Assembly: GCA_049302575.1 (NCBI GenBank)
Contig: JBAQMG010000072.1
Location: 1-41,084 of the forward strand
Direction of reading: 5' to 3'
Source of the DNA: JBAQMG01 sp049302575
GTDB lineage: Bacteria > Bacillota > Desulfitobacteriia > Desulfitobacteriales > Desulfitobacteriaceae
DNA length: 41,084 nt
This document shows, piece after piece, positions 40,731 to 41,084 of this stretch. The position numbers and the translations under genes were made by a program. A model generated the notes under the pieces. That model was not told the DNA's origin. It worked only from the letters and a program-made list of their open reading frames with translations, and ran no database searches. Each line of letters begins with the position of its first letter. Position 1 is the stretch's first letter.

Positions 40731-41084
40731 ATGATTGATAAACGTGCGGTGGGAATGATTGGGGCTAATTGTTATCTTTTTGTTTGTGATGAGACGAAAA
40801 AGGCGGTACTTATTGATCCAGGGGCAGAAGGACAGAAACTTTATCGTTGGGTTACAGAAAAAGGAGTCGAGGTTGAATATATTCTGATTACTCATGGTCA
40901 TGCTGACCATATTGAGGCTGTGGATGAACTGCGAGATTTACTGGGGGCTAAGGTGGCGATTCACTCAGCCGATGCTGAAATGCTCACAGATGGGGAGAAA
41001 AATTTATCGGGTTTGTTAGGCAAGTCGTTAGCTTACAAGCCTGCAGATATTCTTCTTAAAGATGGAGATGTCTTAACCGTGGGT
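40731..41084 (+). CDS. MBL-fold hydrolase, partial at window end
   Basis: From ATG 40731, after AGGGGGGTTA, 118 codons are visible before the window ends. The N-terminal strand pattern MIGANCYLFVCDETKKAVLID leads to PGAEGQKLYRWV and the metal motif THGHADH (H55, H57, D59, H60). This is the glyoxalase-II-like branch of metallo-beta-lactamase-fold hydrolases (YqgX-type). Substrate is not known. It follows relA by 67 bases, as often seen in Firmicutes. Confidence 0.9.
   Translation, partial: MIDKRAVGMIGANCYLFVCDETKKAVLIDPGAEGQKLYRWVTEKGVEVEYILITHGHADHIEAVDELRDLLGAKVAIHSADAEMLTDGEKNLSGLLGKSLAYKPADILLKDGDVLTVG

Overview
The window looks like a chromosomal segment of a low-to-mid GC, endospore-forming, anaerobic Firmicute of the Peptococcaceae (Desulfosporosinus/Desulfitobacterium type). 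This is inferred from strong Shine-Dalgarno sites, frequent TTG/GTG starts, YjcZ-like spore miniproteins, a Spo0F-like regulator, ferredoxin-dependent 2-oxoacid oxidoreductase genes and the recJ-relA order. No rRNA, tRNA or CRISPR array was seen.

Layout. 1-3.0 kb is a repeat-rich accessory patch: two copies of a 410-430 bp structured direct repeat (271-700, 1823-2230) bracket two small secreted proteins of unknown function, next to a truncated rifampicin phosphotransferase (rph) remnant. 3.5-5.8 kb is an ABC exporter. 6.2-7.5 kb holds two broken genes (VOC/PhnB-like and Uma2). 7.5-9.7 kb is a DUF2975 / Cro-type regulator / DUF4173 membrane module. 10-11.6 kb holds a dispersed repeat, an IS3 transposase fragment, a toxin-antitoxin-like pair and a HepT scrap. 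11.8-14.2 kb encodes carboxy(nor)spermidine synthesis. 14.3-19.6 kb is a loose set: a membrane miniprotein, a hydrolase remnant, an amidase, a degenerate DHp-like peptide with a Spo0F-like receiver, divergent DUF4474/DUF6765 genes, DUF6530 and a GIY-YIG scrap.

19.7-24.0 kb is a compact redox/oxygen-defence run: ferritin-like diiron protein, two-subunit 2-oxoacid:ferredoxin oxidoreductase, ferritin and superoxide dismutase, closed by a strong terminator. 24.2-27.8 kb has a leftward CBS-MFS-cfa operon divergent from a marR gene. 28-30 kb has galE flanked by remnants. From 30.1 kb to the end the region is intact and core-like: ilvB-ilvN-polysaccharide deacetylase, four tandem spore miniproteins in an A-B-A-B order, microsatellites, a membrane protein, a candidate structured RNA, then CDF transporter-recJ-relA and the start of a metallo-beta-lactamase-fold hydrolase.

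The most notable signals are the covarying hairpins in the 5' direct repeats, the alternating spore-miniprotein array, the structured leader before the CDF gene, the DHp-like peptide whose usual phosphorylated histidine is replaced, the palindrome over the DUF4474/DUF6765 intergenic -10, and the many genes between 2 and 30 kb that carry internal deletions while 30-41 kb is clean.
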